From Promethearchaeota archaeon (lineage in GTDB: Archaea > Asgardarchaeota > Lokiarchaeia > Sigynarchaeales > SOKP01), in NCBI GenBank assembly GCA_019894875.1, contig JAGXNR010000020.1:1-40841 (forward strand): 40,841 bases of DNA, in the 5' to 3' direction. Shown piece by piece: positions 24,435 through 33,600 of the stretch. How positions within the stretch are numbered: the first letter of the stretch is position 1; every line of letters begins with the position of its first letter. A program made the translations under genes and the position numbers. Below the pieces are notes generated by a model. It ran no database searches and was not told the origin of the DNA. It worked only from the letters and a program-made list of their open reading frames with translations.

Positions 24435-25835
24435 GTGGAACAGATAAATTATTTTGAAAAATTATTCTATCCGAAAACGATTGCATTTATAGGTGCATCA
24501 AAAAGGAGAGAATGGCAACTAACCGGTTATGTCGATAGAGGATTTCAAGGAAAGTTATATTTTGTTTCCAAAGGAAATGATAAAATATTTAATATTGACT
24601 GTCTTAGGGATGTGAATGACCTTCCCGATGGTATTGATCATACCATAATAGCCGTTAATCGAGATCAATTAGTTGAGATTGTAAAAAAGTGTATTAAAAA
24701 AAATTTCGCAACAATCCATATTTTTTCAGCAGGAACGGGTGAATGGGATGAAGAAGGAAGGAAAATTGAAGAAGAAATTTATGAGTTGTTAAAAAATAGC
24801 TCAACTCGAGCAATTGGACCTAATTGTATGGGATTATATTCAACGGGTGGACGTTATACTTTCAATCCTTCTTTCAAAGCTGATCCAGTTGGTAATGTAG
24901 CAATCATCTCTCAATCCGGAGATCTCACTGAACGATTTGTTCAAAATTTAAATTCTCTTGGAGTTGACTTTTTAGTGGGAGCAAGTATAGGAAATTCCAT
25001 TTCGATAAATGTAACGGATCTTATTCAATATTTCAATGCTGACAGCAGAATTGAGATAATAAGCGTATATTTTGAAGGATTTTCGAGATACCATCACATT
25101 GAAGGAAGAAGATTGTATAATGTTCTGAAAGAAACAAAAAAACCTGTTATTTTCTTAAGAACAGGAAAAACGGATGCAGGGAAGAGATCTGCTAAATCTC
25201 ACACAGGAAGTTTAACGACTTCAAATCAAATCTGGAATGCTGTATTTTCTCAAACAAATGCTATTCAAGTTCGGACATTTGAAGAGTTAGTAGAAACAAC
25301 CCTAGCATTTAATCATTACAAAGATCTTCTCCCTAATGAAAAGGGAGTATTATTAATAACGTGGTCAGGTGGAAATGCCACTATTGCGACAGACTTAATA
25401 ACCCAGCTCGGGGTTACTGTACCTGAATTTAGTGACTCAACTAAAGTTAAACTAAAGAGTTTAATTCGATTTGGGGGCGTAGTGAACCCTTTAGACCTCC
25501 CATGGAAAAATTTCTCTGATGAATATTCAAAAATTGCAGAAATTGCGATAAAAGAACCTTACATTGGGGGTGTTCTTGCAGAATCGTATCAGCCTTTTGA
25601 TGAAAACTCCCGGGATAATTACTTTGAAAATTTATTATTCCTTAAACACTTATGCCATGAGCAAAGGAAACCACTTTTTCTTTCATTACCATTTACCAAC
25701 TTCCTAAATCGCCAAAAATATAGAAATAGGATAATCGATATGGGAGTTCCAATTTTTAAAAGTTTTGAAAGTGCTGCTAAAGCATTCCTTAATTTGTATT
25801 TATATAAAACAAAATTGAAGAATAAAACGGAGTAG
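24435..25835 (+). CDS. Acyl-CoA synthetase (ADP-forming) alpha-type CoA-binding subunit
   Basis: A 466-residue protein beginning at GTG (24435). It has an N-terminal CoA-binding Rossmann domain (FYPKTIAFIGASK), IFSAGTGEWDEEG, GPNCMGLYSTGG, IISQSGDLTERF, and the phosphohistidine motif SAKSHTGSL with H256. This domain order matches the alpha subunit of ADP-forming acetyl/acyl-CoA synthetases, which make ATP from acyl-CoA. The C-terminal ligase domain ends near residue 460. A beta (ATP-grasp) subunit is not adjacent, so a partner would be elsewhere. Directly upstream of the dihydropteroate synthase-like gene by 1 base, forming an operon. Confidence 0.85.
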   Translation: MEQINYFEKLFYPKTIAFIGASKRREWQLTGYVDRGFQGKLYFVSKGNDKIFNIDCLRDVNDLPDGIDHTIIAVNRDQLVEIVKKCIKKNFATIHIFSAGTGEWDEEGRKIEEEIYELLKNSSTRAIGPNCMGLYSTGGRYTFNPSFKADPVGNVAIISQSGDLTERFVQNLNSLGVDFLVGASIGNSISINVTDLIQYFNADSRIEIISVYFEGFSRYHHIEGRRLYNVLKETKKPVIFLRTGKTDAGKRSAKSHTGSLTTSNQIWNAVFSQTNAIQVRTFEELVETTLAFNHYKDLLPNEKGVLLITWSGGNATIATDLITQLGVTVPEFSDSTKVKLKSLIRFGGVVNPLDLPWKNFSDEYSKIAEIAIKEPYIGGVLAESYQPFDENSRDNYFENLLFLKHLCHEQRKPLFLSLPFTNFLNRQKYRNRIIDMGVPIFKSFESAAKAFLNLYLYKTKLKNKTE

Positions 25836-25836
25836 A

Positions 25837-26703
25837 ATGTACATGAAAGATATCTACATGAATTTGTACGATATATTAGAGATTGGCGATAGATATCCTA
25901 CAGTCATAATGGGCGTTTTAAATTTAAGTCCTGAGAGTTTCTATAAAGGATCTGTCTATTCAAATACACTAAGTTTAAAGAAGGCAACACTAGAGATGGT
26001 AAGTAATGGAGCGAAAATCTTAGATTTGGGGGCACGATCCACAGCACCTTGGTCTCAAAAAATAACTATTAAAGAAGAAATTAATCGGTTAAAATGGGCG
26101 ATGGAAACTGTATGCAAAGTAACTCCCGCAAATATCATAATTTCTGTTGATACACAGTATAGTGAAGTAGCTCAAATTGCATATAATATATCTCTTGATT
26201 ATGAAAAAAAAATTATCATCAATGATGTTAGTTGTTTGAAAACTGATCCAACTCTACTAGATTTTATAATTAAACACGATCTTCCAATAATTTTGATGGC
26301 ATCAAATAAAGTACCGGGAGATTTATGCACAATTAGTGAAATTATTGACGAATTTGAAAAAACGATAGAACAACTCAAAATTCATGGTTATAATGAACGT
26401 TCTATAATCTTAGATCCTGGCATTGGTAAGTGGGTCAAAGAAAAGGTATATACTTATGATTTAAAAATAATTAATGAATTACCAAAACTGAGGATACTAA
26501 ACAAACCAATTTTAATCGCCATTTCCAGAAAATCTTTTATCGGTACAACATTAGACATTCTTGATCCTAAAGATAGATTAAATGGTACGCTCTCTTCAAC
26601 GGCAATAGCAATTTATAATGGCGTTCATATTGTTCGAACTCATGATGTAGATAAACAACTCTTTGAAATGGTAAAAATCGCAGAAGAAATTCGCAGAAGT
26701 TAA
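25837..26703 (+). CDS. folP: Dihydropteroate synthase-like pterin-binding protein
   Basis: A 288-residue TIM-barrel protein with IMGVLNLSPESFYKGS at the N-terminus, LDLGARSTAPWS, SVDTQYSEV, ILDPGIGKW, SRKSFIG and HIVRTHDV. These are the pterin and sulfonamide-site blocks of DHPS. In archaea such proteins function in folate- or methanopterin-like pathways, and the exact substrate may differ from p-aminobenzoate. The start ATG at 25837 is preceded by GGAG, one base after the stop of the upstream ACD-like gene. The two share an operon without obvious metabolic connection. Confidence 0.88.
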   Translation: MYMKDIYMNLYDILEIGDRYPTVIMGVLNLSPESFYKGSVYSNTLSLKKATLEMVSNGAKILDLGARSTAPWSQKITIKEEINRLKWAMETVCKVTPANIIISVDTQYSEVAQIAYNISLDYEKKIIINDVSCLKTDPTLLDFIIKHDLPIILMASNKVPGDLCTISEIIDEFEKTIEQLKIHGYNERSIILDPGIGKWVKEKVYTYDLKIINELPKLRILNKPILIAISRKSFIGTTLDILDPKDRLNGTLSSTAIAIYNGVHIVRTHDVDKQLFEMVKIAEEIRRS

Positions 26704-26732
26704 CAAAACATTATTTTTAAACAGGGAAAAAA

Positions 26733-26819
26733 ATGTTAAAAAAATTAGCTACAAAGAATAAAATATATAATATTTTTGACGTAGATCAAGAAATAATAAA
26801 AGCCTTCATTTCAATTTAA
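26733..26819 (+). CDS. Possible 28-residue small ORF after the dihydropteroate synthase gene
   Basis: An ATG at 26733 follows AGGG with about 7-base spacing and reads 28 codons to a TAA at 26817-26819. The predicted peptide is rich in Lys, Ile and Phe. Its end overlaps a hairpin at 26802-26827. AT-rich DNA makes short frames common, so this is only a candidate, possibly a leader or regulatory ORF. Confidence 0.3.
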   Translation: MLKKLATKNKIYNIFDVDQEIIKAFISI

Positions 26820-26827
26820 ATAAAGGC
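26802..26827. repeat. Stem-loop in the region before gyrB
   Basis: GCCTTCATTT and AAATAAAGGC pair over ten positions with one C-A mismatch and enclose a six-base loop. It lies about 100 bases after the folP-like stop and about 170 bases before gyrB. It may be a terminator or an mRNA processing element. The remaining 26704-26999 interval is otherwise AT-rich with no feature I can support except the small ORF noted. Confidence 0.5.
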
Positions 26828-26999
26828 CGATGTTATTAATTCTTTATTATTTTTGAGCGATAAAAAACTATGAAAAAATGTAGCTATATTTAAATTTAAG
26901 TAATTCCTTATATTATATGTAAACTGTTAAATTATCTCCCATATTCAATTAAGATTTGATAAATTTAACCTTACAAACACACTAAAGAATCGTATTTTT

Positions 27000-29024
27000 A
27001 TGCCTAAAACTAATAACGACTCTTACGACGCTGATGATATAACTGTCCTAAGAGGTTTAGAAGGGGTTCGTAAAAGGCCAGCAATGTACATTGGCGATCA
27101 AGGGAAAAAAGGACTTCATCACCTTATTTTTGAAGTTCTTGATAACTCTGTTGATGAAGCAATTGGAGGATTTGCAGATGAAATTTCGGTTACACTGTAT
27201 AACGATAACTCCGTGCTAATTTCCGATAACGGTCGGGGTATACCCATAGACGAGCATCCTGAATTTAAAAAACCCGCACTTGAGGTAATTATGGAACATT
27301 TACATGCAGGTGGAAAATTTGATAGTAAAAGTTATAAGATTTCAGGTGGATTGCATGGTGTAGGACTATCTGTTGTAAATGCTCTAACCGAATGGATGGA
27401 TGTTGAAGTTTGTCGTGATGGACTCTGCTATAAACAAAGATTTTCAAAAGGAAAAAAGGTAACTGAAGCAGAAATCTTACCCGTAAAAACCAAGAAATCT
27501 TATACGAAAATATCTTTTTATCCGGATAATTCAATTTTTAACTTTGATCCCGAAGAACATATATACAGCCCACCTACTATTACAGCAAGGATGCGAGAGC
27601 TTGCTTTTCTTAATCCGCACACTAGATTCGAATTAAACAATGAAATAACAGATGACAAGGAAGAATTTCACTATGAAGGGGGATTAAATGAATTTATTGC
27701 ATATTTAAACAAGGATAAACAACCCTTACATAATGATATCATGTATATAAGCGATTCTTCTAAAGATGATGATGGTGCAGATGTTTTCTGTGATATTGCT
27801 ATGCAATACAATCAAGGATTTCAAACAAATATTCTTTCATATGCGAATACAATAAATACTATTGAAGGAGGGGTTCATTTAACTGGATTTAAATCCGCTC
27901 TAACACGAGTTTTTAATTCTTATATAGAAAATTTTATGGAAAAGAAGTATAAAGGTCAAGTATTAGGTGGAGCAGATACCAGAGAAGGATTGTCGGCAGT
28001 GATTTCATTAAAACTAGCTAATCCGCAATTTGAAAGCCAAACAAAAATTAAATTAGGTAATCCCGAAATTCGTCAGATTGTAAGTCAGATGGTTACTGAT
28101 AGATTAACACAATTCTTTGAGGAAAACCCCCAAACTGCTAAAAGAATTATTTTGAAAACGCTTAATGCTAAAATGGCTCGTGAAGCCGCTCAAAAAGCAA
28201 GATTATTAATCCGGAGAAAATCTGCTTTAGATAGTGCAAGGATGCCTGGCAAACTCGCTGATTGTTCTTCAAATAAACCTGAAGAGTGTGAAATCTTCAT
28301 AGTAGAGGGACCCTCTGCAGGAGGGTCTGCTAAACAGGGGAGAGATAGAAATTATCAAGCGATTCTTCCTCTGAGGGGTAAGATTTTAAATGTAGAAAAA
28401 GCTCGTTTGGATAAGGTACTGCAAAACAATGAAATTCAAGCTATTATCAAAGCTTTAGGAGTAGGGTTCCAAGAGATTAATGATACAAATGGGAAAGAGG
28501 ATATTTTAGAAGAAAATGGGGAAGATGATGATGATGATGATAGCTTCGATCTAAGTAAATTAAGATATCACAAGGTCGTAATCATGTGTGATGCAGATGT
28601 GGATGGATTTCACATAGAAACCTTACTGCTTACTTTCTTTTTTAGATACATGCGACCTCTTATAGATGAGGGACATCTTTATATTGCATGTCCTCCTTTG
28701 TATAAAGTTAGTTATAAAAAAGACCAGGAATATGTCTTCACAGATAAAGAAAAAGACGATTACATCCAGGAGTTGAAAACAAAACATAAGCTTCAAGACG
28801 TCGGTTCAATCCGAACCCAACGTTATAAAGGACTTGGTGAAATGAACGCAGAGGAACTCTATATGACTACAATGAATCGAGAATCTAGGAAACTTAAGAA
28901 AGTTATTTATGAAGATTATTTAGAGAATGATTTAGTATTTACCAGACTGATGGGTAAGGAAGTTAAACCTCGCAAAAAATTTATTTTTAGCCATTTCGAT
29001 GAAGTTAATGTGTTAGATATTTAA
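27000..29024 (+). CDS. gyrB: DNA gyrase subunit B (bacterial type)
   Basis: A 674-residue GyrB that hydrolyses ATP and drives negative supercoiling with GyrA. The GHKL domain shows DNSVDEAIGG, SDNGRGIPIDEHPE and GGLHGVGLSVVNAL. The TOPRIM domain shows VEGPSAGGSAKQGRDRN and CDADVDGFHIETLLL. The acidic triad DADVD is intact. Compared with standard GyrB, an insertion of about 20 residues, including a GEDDDDDD run near residues 505-515, sits before the KLRYHK block. Gyrase in archaea is generally acquired from bacteria. The neighbouring gyrA starts 46 bases later and the two form an operon. Confidence 0.97.
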   Translation: MPKTNNDSYDADDITVLRGLEGVRKRPAMYIGDQGKKGLHHLIFEVLDNSVDEAIGGFADEISVTLYNDNSVLISDNGRGIPIDEHPEFKKPALEVIMEHLHAGGKFDSKSYKISGGLHGVGLSVVNALTEWMDVEVCRDGLCYKQRFSKGKKVTEAEILPVKTKKSYTKISFYPDNSIFNFDPEEHIYSPPTITARMRELAFLNPHTRFELNNEITDDKEEFHYEGGLNEFIAYLNKDKQPLHNDIMYISDSSKDDDGADVFCDIAMQYNQGFQTNILSYANTINTIEGGVHLTGFKSALTRVFNSYIENFMEKKYKGQVLGGADTREGLSAVISLKLANPQFESQTKIKLGNPEIRQIVSQMVTDRLTQFFEENPQTAKRIILKTLNAKMAREAAQKARLLIRRKSALDSARMPGKLADCSSNKPEECEIFIVEGPSAGGSAKQGRDRNYQAILPLRGKILNVEKARLDKVLQNNEIQAIIKALGVGFQEINDTNGKEDILEENGEDDDDDDSFDLSKLRYHKVVIMCDADVDGFHIETLLLTFFFRYMRPLIDEGHLYIACPPLYKVSYKKDQEYVFTDKEKDDYIQELKTKHKLQDVGSIRTQRYKGLGEMNAEELYMTTMNRESRKLKKVIYEDYLENDLVFTRLMGKEVKPRKKFIFSHFDEVNVLDI

Positions 29025-29043
29025 TATATATTAATAAATTGTA

Positions 29044-29055
29044 TTTAACGTTAAA
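29044..29055. repeat. Perfect 12-bp palindrome between gyrB and gyrA
   Basis: TTTAACGTTAAA reads identically on both strands and lies in the 46-base gyrB-gyrA gap, just upstream of a GGTC-type site. It could be a chance product of AT-rich DNA or a site for a regulator. Confidence 0.35.
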
Positions 29056-29070
29056 ATTAAGGTCATTATT

Positions 29071-31509
29071 ATGACTTCAGAACAAATAGAAGATACATTA
29101 TTGAAAGAAGAGATGGAGAGCAGCTACATCGATTATGCTATGTCGGTAGTGGTTGGTAGAGCTATTCCTGATGTAAGGGATGGTCTAAAACCTGTTCAGA
29201 AAAGAATTATCTATGCTATGGCTGAAAGTGGGTGGGATTCACGCTCCTCTCATGTTAAGTGTGCTAAAATAGTAGGACAAGTTTTAGGAAACTATCATCC
29301 TCATGGGGATGCTGCTGGTTATAGTGCACTTGTAAGAATGGCCCAAGACTTTTCCTTACGATATCCTTTAATTGATCCACAAGGTAACTTTGGGTCAGTT
29401 GATGGAGACCCACCAGCGGCTTATAGATATACAGAAGCAAGACTCTCTCGTATTTCAGATGAATTAATTCAAGATATTAATAAAGAAACTGTTGAGTTTA
29501 TACCCAATTTTGATGATAGTAAGGTTGAACCGGTTTATTTACCTGCAAAATTACCAAATATATTAATAAATGGGACAAAGGGTATTGCTGTGGGGATGGC
29601 TACTTCAATGCCTCCTCATAATTTAAATGAAATTTGCCAAGGTATAATTGCTACTATTGATGATCCTGAAATATCAATTCAAGAACTTATGGAAATTATT
29701 AAAGGACCTGATTTTCCTACAGGAGGGATTATTTCAGACGCAAATGGTATTTATAATGCATATACTACTGGATTTGGTAATGTAAATATAAAAGGAAAGG
29801 TCGAAACTGAGGTAAAAGGAGAAAAAACTAGCTTAATTATCACAGAAATTCCTTATTTAGTAAACAAATCTTTATTGATAGAATCAATTGCTAAATTGCT
29901 AAAGGATGGCGTTATAAAAGATATAAGAGACTTAAGAGATGAATCTGATCGGCACGGGATGCGTATAGTTATTGACTTAACTAAAAATGCTCAACCCGTT
30001 ATCATTAAAAATATATTATTCAAAAGAACTAGATTGTTTACCAGTTTCAATATTATTAACTTAGTGTTAGTTAACAACGGAAAACAACCAAAAATCTTAA
30101 CATTAAAAGAGATTATCCAAGAATATATTGACCACCGTCTCCTCATCATTAAAAGGAGAATAGAATTTGATTTAAGAAAAGCTGAGGATCGTCTTCATAG
30201 AGTAGAAGGTCTGCTCATTGCTTTAAATGATATTGATAATGTTATAAATATTATTAAAAATGCTCAGGATACAAAAGAAGCAAAGACTAAGTTAATAGAT
30301 GTCTACGACTTAAGTGAAATTCAAGTTCAAGCGATACTGAGCATGCAATTATCCCGCTTGACTAATTTAGAAAAACAGAAATTAGTAGACGAGGAGAAAT
30401 CACTAAATGAGAGCATTAAAAAATATAAAGAAATTCTTGCCAGCGAACAATTACAGCTAGATATAATAAAGAGTGAATTAACAGATCTGAGTGAAAAATA
30501 CGGAGACACAAGGAAATCTGAAATAGAAATCAGTGGTGATGAATCTTTAAAAGAAATTGAAAGAAAAGATCTTCTCAAAAATGAACCAACAATAGTTATT
30601 TTTACAAAAAACCAATATATCAAAAGAATCTCAGTTGAACAGTATCGTTCACAGGGAAGAGGGGGACGCGGTAAAAAAGGAATGACTATACGGGAAGAAG
30701 ATTTCATTACAGATTTATTTGTATGTTCAACACACGATACAGTATTGGTGTTTACCTCAAAAGGAAGGGTATATTCAATTAAATGCTATGATATTCCTCT
30801 TCAACTGCGAACGGCTCGTGGAAAACCAATAATTAATTTAATACCTTTACAATCTAGTGAAAAGATATCTTCGATGATCCCGATCAATAATTTCAATACT
30901 AATGAAATGCTCATTATGACCACTAAAAATGGAATCGTCAAGAAATCACCTTTACGTTTATTTTCTAAGTTTAAGAGCACTGGGGTTAGAGCTCAACGAA
31001 TTAGACCAGATGATGAATTGGTAAGTGTAAAAAGGCTTACATATGAGATAGAAGATATATTCATGGCAACTAAGCTTGGATATGCTATTAGATTTGATGA
31101 ATCTGAATTAAGAGAGTTAGGTAGAACCTCAATGGGAGTAAAAGGTGCAGATTTAAGAGAAGGAGATGAAGTCATTGACTCACTTTTAGTCTCAAATGAT
31201 CAAATTATCTTAACTTTGACTAAAAACGGATATGGTCAAAGGGTTTTTACGAGCGAGTACCGTAAATCCGGGCGCAGTGCTAAGGGTGTTATCAATATCT
31301 CCTTAGATAAAAAGAGAAAAGACGAAGTAATAGCTATAAGAATTGCAAAGGATAAGGATCTATTAGTTGGAACAGAACAAGGGCAAGTCATACGCATACC
31401 AATAGATTCAATTAGGATAACCCACCGGAAAGCTAAAGGGGTAAGAGTTATCAAACTCTCTGAAAAAGACTCTGTAGTAGCAATTGGGAAGTGTGAGAAA
31501 GAATTATAA
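29071..31509 (+). CDS. gyrA: DNA gyrase subunit A (bacterial type)
   Basis: An 812-residue GyrA. The breakage-reunion domain includes AIPDVRDGLKPVQKRI, NYHPHGDAAGY and AYRYTEARL with catalytic Tyr120, matching the E. coli Tyr122 context. A GyrA box is recognisable as QGRGGRG near residue 528, followed by C-terminal beta-pinwheel repeats needed for DNA wrapping. This box argues for gyrase activity rather than plain topoisomerase IV. The C-terminus is of normal length. Partner GyrB is encoded just upstream. The cupin gene converges nine bases past its stop. Confidence 0.97.
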   Translation: MTSEQIEDTLLKEEMESSYIDYAMSVVVGRAIPDVRDGLKPVQKRIIYAMAESGWDSRSSHVKCAKIVGQVLGNYHPHGDAAGYSALVRMAQDFSLRYPLIDPQGNFGSVDGDPPAAYRYTEARLSRISDELIQDINKETVEFIPNFDDSKVEPVYLPAKLPNILINGTKGIAVGMATSMPPHNLNEICQGIIATIDDPEISIQELMEIIKGPDFPTGGIISDANGIYNAYTTGFGNVNIKGKVETEVKGEKTSLIITEIPYLVNKSLLIESIAKLLKDGVIKDIRDLRDESDRHGMRIVIDLTKNAQPVIIKNILFKRTRLFTSFNIINLVLVNNGKQPKILTLKEIIQEYIDHRLLIIKRRIEFDLRKAEDRLHRVEGLLIALNDIDNVINIIKNAQDTKEAKTKLIDVYDLSEIQVQAILSMQLSRLTNLEKQKLVDEEKSLNESIKKYKEILASEQLQLDIIKSELTDLSEKYGDTRKSEIEISGDESLKEIERKDLLKNEPTIVIFTKNQYIKRISVEQYRSQGRGGRGKKGMTIREEDFITDLFVCSTHDTVLVFTSKGRVYSIKCYDIPLQLRTARGKPIINLIPLQSSEKISSMIPINNFNTNEMLIMTTKNGIVKKSPLRLFSKFKSTGVRAQRIRPDDELVSVKRLTYEIEDIFMATKLGYAIRFDESELRELGRTSMGVKGADLREGDEVIDSLLVSNDQIILTLTKNGYGQRVFTSEYRKSGRSAKGVINISLDKKRKDEVIAIRIAKDKDLLVGTEQGQVIRIPIDSIRITHRKAKGVRVIKLSEKDSVVAIGKCEKEL

Positions 31510-31517
31510 TATAACTT

Positions 31518-31874
31518 CTATTTTTTAATATATGGGATTAGACAGATAAACACAAAATTATCTTTTCCTAAATTATCTATTCCATGTTTTTCATTGGGTG
31601 GAATATATATTACATCTCCCATTTTTGCCTTTTCTTGCTCCCCTTTATCGTCATAAAATTTTCCCTCCCCAGATAATATATATATCTCATGATCTTCTGG
31701 ATGATTGTGAAGTGGGACCATTCCTCCCGGTTTTATTTCAAATCGTCGCATAGCAAAATTCTTCGCACCTGATTTGGTGTCAATCAGCCATCTCACATAA
31801 ACATCTTTTACTTCTCTTCCGTCCGTTAAAGTAGCTTGTTTCTCATCCACATCTTGATAATTTTTTTTTATCAT
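31518..31874 (-). CDS. Single-domain cupin
   Basis: A 118-residue beta-barrel protein. Metal-binding residues of the two cupin motifs are seen: HNHPEDHE (H56, H58, E63) and a later H97 in PPNEKHGID. EIYILSGEGKF is the typical strand after motif 1. This family ranges from storage to sugar-isomerase and dioxygenase proteins, so the substrate is unknown. It ends tail-to-tail with gyrA, and shares no obvious operon. Confidence 0.85.
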   Translation of the reverse strand: MIKKNYQDVDEKQATLTDGREVKDVYVRWLIDTKSGAKNFAMRRFEIKPGGMVPLHNHPEDHEIYILSGEGKFYDDKGEQEKAKMGDVIYIPPNEKHGIDNLGKDNFVFICLIPYIKK

Positions 31875-31955
31875 CGTTTATGTATAATTCTTAATCTATT
31901 AAAATGATATCAAATTAAAAATAACTTAAGTAAAAATACGATAAATATCATCCTC

Positions 31956-32888
31956 ATGACAAAGAAGATAGCTATTGGTTTTGATTATTCCCATAATAAT
32001 AAATTAACTATAGAGAATAATGCCTTTACAGATTTCACTCAGTACTTATTTGACTCTAGTTTCCAATTAGGAAAAATTGAAGCAGGAATCACTCTTGATA
32101 AGCTAGTAAAATATGATATTCTAATAATTGGAGTTCCGACTCTAGGTCCGGATCTTGATCCTGATGAGATAAGAGAATTATTCCTATATGTTAAGAATGG
32201 GGGAAGTCTCTTAATAATTAATGATGGGGGAGGAGATTTTGAGAACAAAAACAACTTATCTGAATTGACTAAGAATTTCGGTATAAAATTTAATTCAGAT
32301 CGGTTGTATGATAATAAAAATTTTTCTTTGGATAATTCTCACCCTCTAATAAAAGATTTTAGTAGCCATTTCATAACAAGAGATATCATTCAATTTGTTC
32401 ACTCAAGTGGATGTACTTTAGCAATAGATAAATCAATTGAAGATGAGAAGATTGATGTTAATGGTATAGCATATTCTTCTGAAATTACTTCTTGGCATAG
32501 TTGTTTAAACGGAGATGGATGGCATGACGAATCTACGCAGCACCTCCCGATTATTGGGGTTGCTCATTATTATCTAGGGAAAGTTGTGACCATTGGGAAT
32601 TTGTCGATTTTTTCAAGTTTGAATAAATCTTATGGCATTCAGGCAGCTGATAATTTCAAATTAGTAAGCAATATCATTTCTTGGTTATTAAATAAAGCAG
32701 AATCTGAAGATGAACAAACTGTAAAACCAATATTCGCAACTGTCGCCATAAGTCAAGATCTCTTCTATTGGATTAAAGAAATGATTAACTTAGGAAAATG
32801 GAAAAACTTTGAAGAAGTAATTAACTATGCTTTAAGAGTTGCCAAGATAAAAATGAAAGAGGATAATAGAAGTGATCAAGACGGATAA
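31956..32888 (+). CDS. GATase1/IFT52-GldG-like domain protein with C-terminal ribbon-helix-helix-like segment
   Basis: A 310-residue protein. Residues 1-250 fit the GIFT (IFT52/GldG-type) class I glutamine-amidotransferase-like fold: VKYDILIIGVPTLGP, then FLYVKNGGSLLIINDGG and PIIGVAHYYLGKVVTIGN. The class I Cys is not obviously placed in an active-site nucleophile elbow, so an enzymatic role is doubtful. Residues about 262-300 (ISQDLFYWIKEMIN... FEEVINYALR) resemble a CopG-like ribbon-helix-helix motif. The combination would be a DNA-binding or oligomerising fusion. In eukaryotes, IFT52 is a ciliary transport protein. Downstream is a Vps29-like phosphoesterase. Confidence 0.6.
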   Translation: MTKKIAIGFDYSHNNKLTIENNAFTDFTQYLFDSSFQLGKIEAGITLDKLVKYDILIIGVPTLGPDLDPDEIRELFLYVKNGGSLLIINDGGGDFENKNNLSELTKNFGIKFNSDRLYDNKNFSLDNSHPLIKDFSSHFITRDIIQFVHSSGCTLAIDKSIEDEKIDVNGIAYSSEITSWHSCLNGDGWHDESTQHLPIIGVAHYYLGKVVTIGNLSIFSSLNKSYGIQAADNFKLVSNIISWLLNKAESEDEQTVKPIFATVAISQDLFYWIKEMINLGKWKNFEEVINYALRVAKIKMKEDNRSDQDG

Positions 32889-32975
32889 AACAGAATTATT
32901 GATTTGATTAATAAATATTGAAAATAAAAATTAATAATAATATAATAATATAAGACAGAGATAGAGGAATTAATT

Positions 32976-33518
32976 ATGATAAAGCCTCGGATTTCATCAC
33001 TTGACGACTCCCTCATTCTAGGATTGATAGGAGACACACACATTCCCTCAAGGGCTCCTGAAATCCCAAAAAATATCATTTCTGATTTTCAAGATAAAAA
33101 TATTGATTATCTCATCCACCTTGGAGATTTTACTGAATTAAAAGTCTTAAATGACCTTCAAGAAACGTTTGGAAAGGATAAAGTAATTGGAATTTTAGGT
33201 AACATGGACAATCCCCAATTAAAAGAAATTTTGCATGAAACTTTAGATTTTGATTTATTTGGACACAAGATTTTCATAACTCACGGCACGGGTGGACCAA
33301 ATATTATAATAAAGAGATTGAATAAGAACCACGACTTAACTAATTATGATGTAATTATATTTGGCCATGTTCATCGTCCATATAACGAGAGATGGAGGGA
33401 TGGAAAGCTTTACCTTTGCCCTGGGACTCCTACGGATAGGGTTTTTACGGATATCAATTCATATGGTTTTTTAAGGATATCAAAAGAGAAGATTGAACCA
33501 GAGATTATCTATTTATAA
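32976..33518 (+). CDS. MJ0936/YfcE-type metallophosphoesterase, Vps29-like
   Basis: A 180-residue calcineurin-like phosphoesterase. The metal-site residues are intact: GDTHIP (D20, H22), HLGDFTE (D51), LGNMDN (N76), THGTGG (H103) and GHVH (H131, H133). Family members cleave phosphodiesters. The GDTHIPSRAPEIP run is shared with eukaryotic Vps29, a retromer subunit with degenerated active site; this copy has kept all ligands and should be catalytic. SD GAGG precedes the ATG by 8 bases. It follows the IFT52-like gene by 87 bases. Confidence 0.87.
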   Translation: MIKPRISSLDDSLILGLIGDTHIPSRAPEIPKNIISDFQDKNIDYLIHLGDFTELKVLNDLQETFGKDKVIGILGNMDNPQLKEILHETLDFDLFGHKIFITHGTGGPNIIIKRLNKNHDLTNYDVIIFGHVHRPYNERWRDGKLYLCPGTPTDRVFTDINSYGFLRISKEKIEPEIIYL

Positions 33519-33600
33519 TTGCTGTTTACATAAATCTGTAGTATAAGCAACTTCTTTCTTTTCAAAAAGAATAAATATTCATTATTACTAGTAGTTCCCT

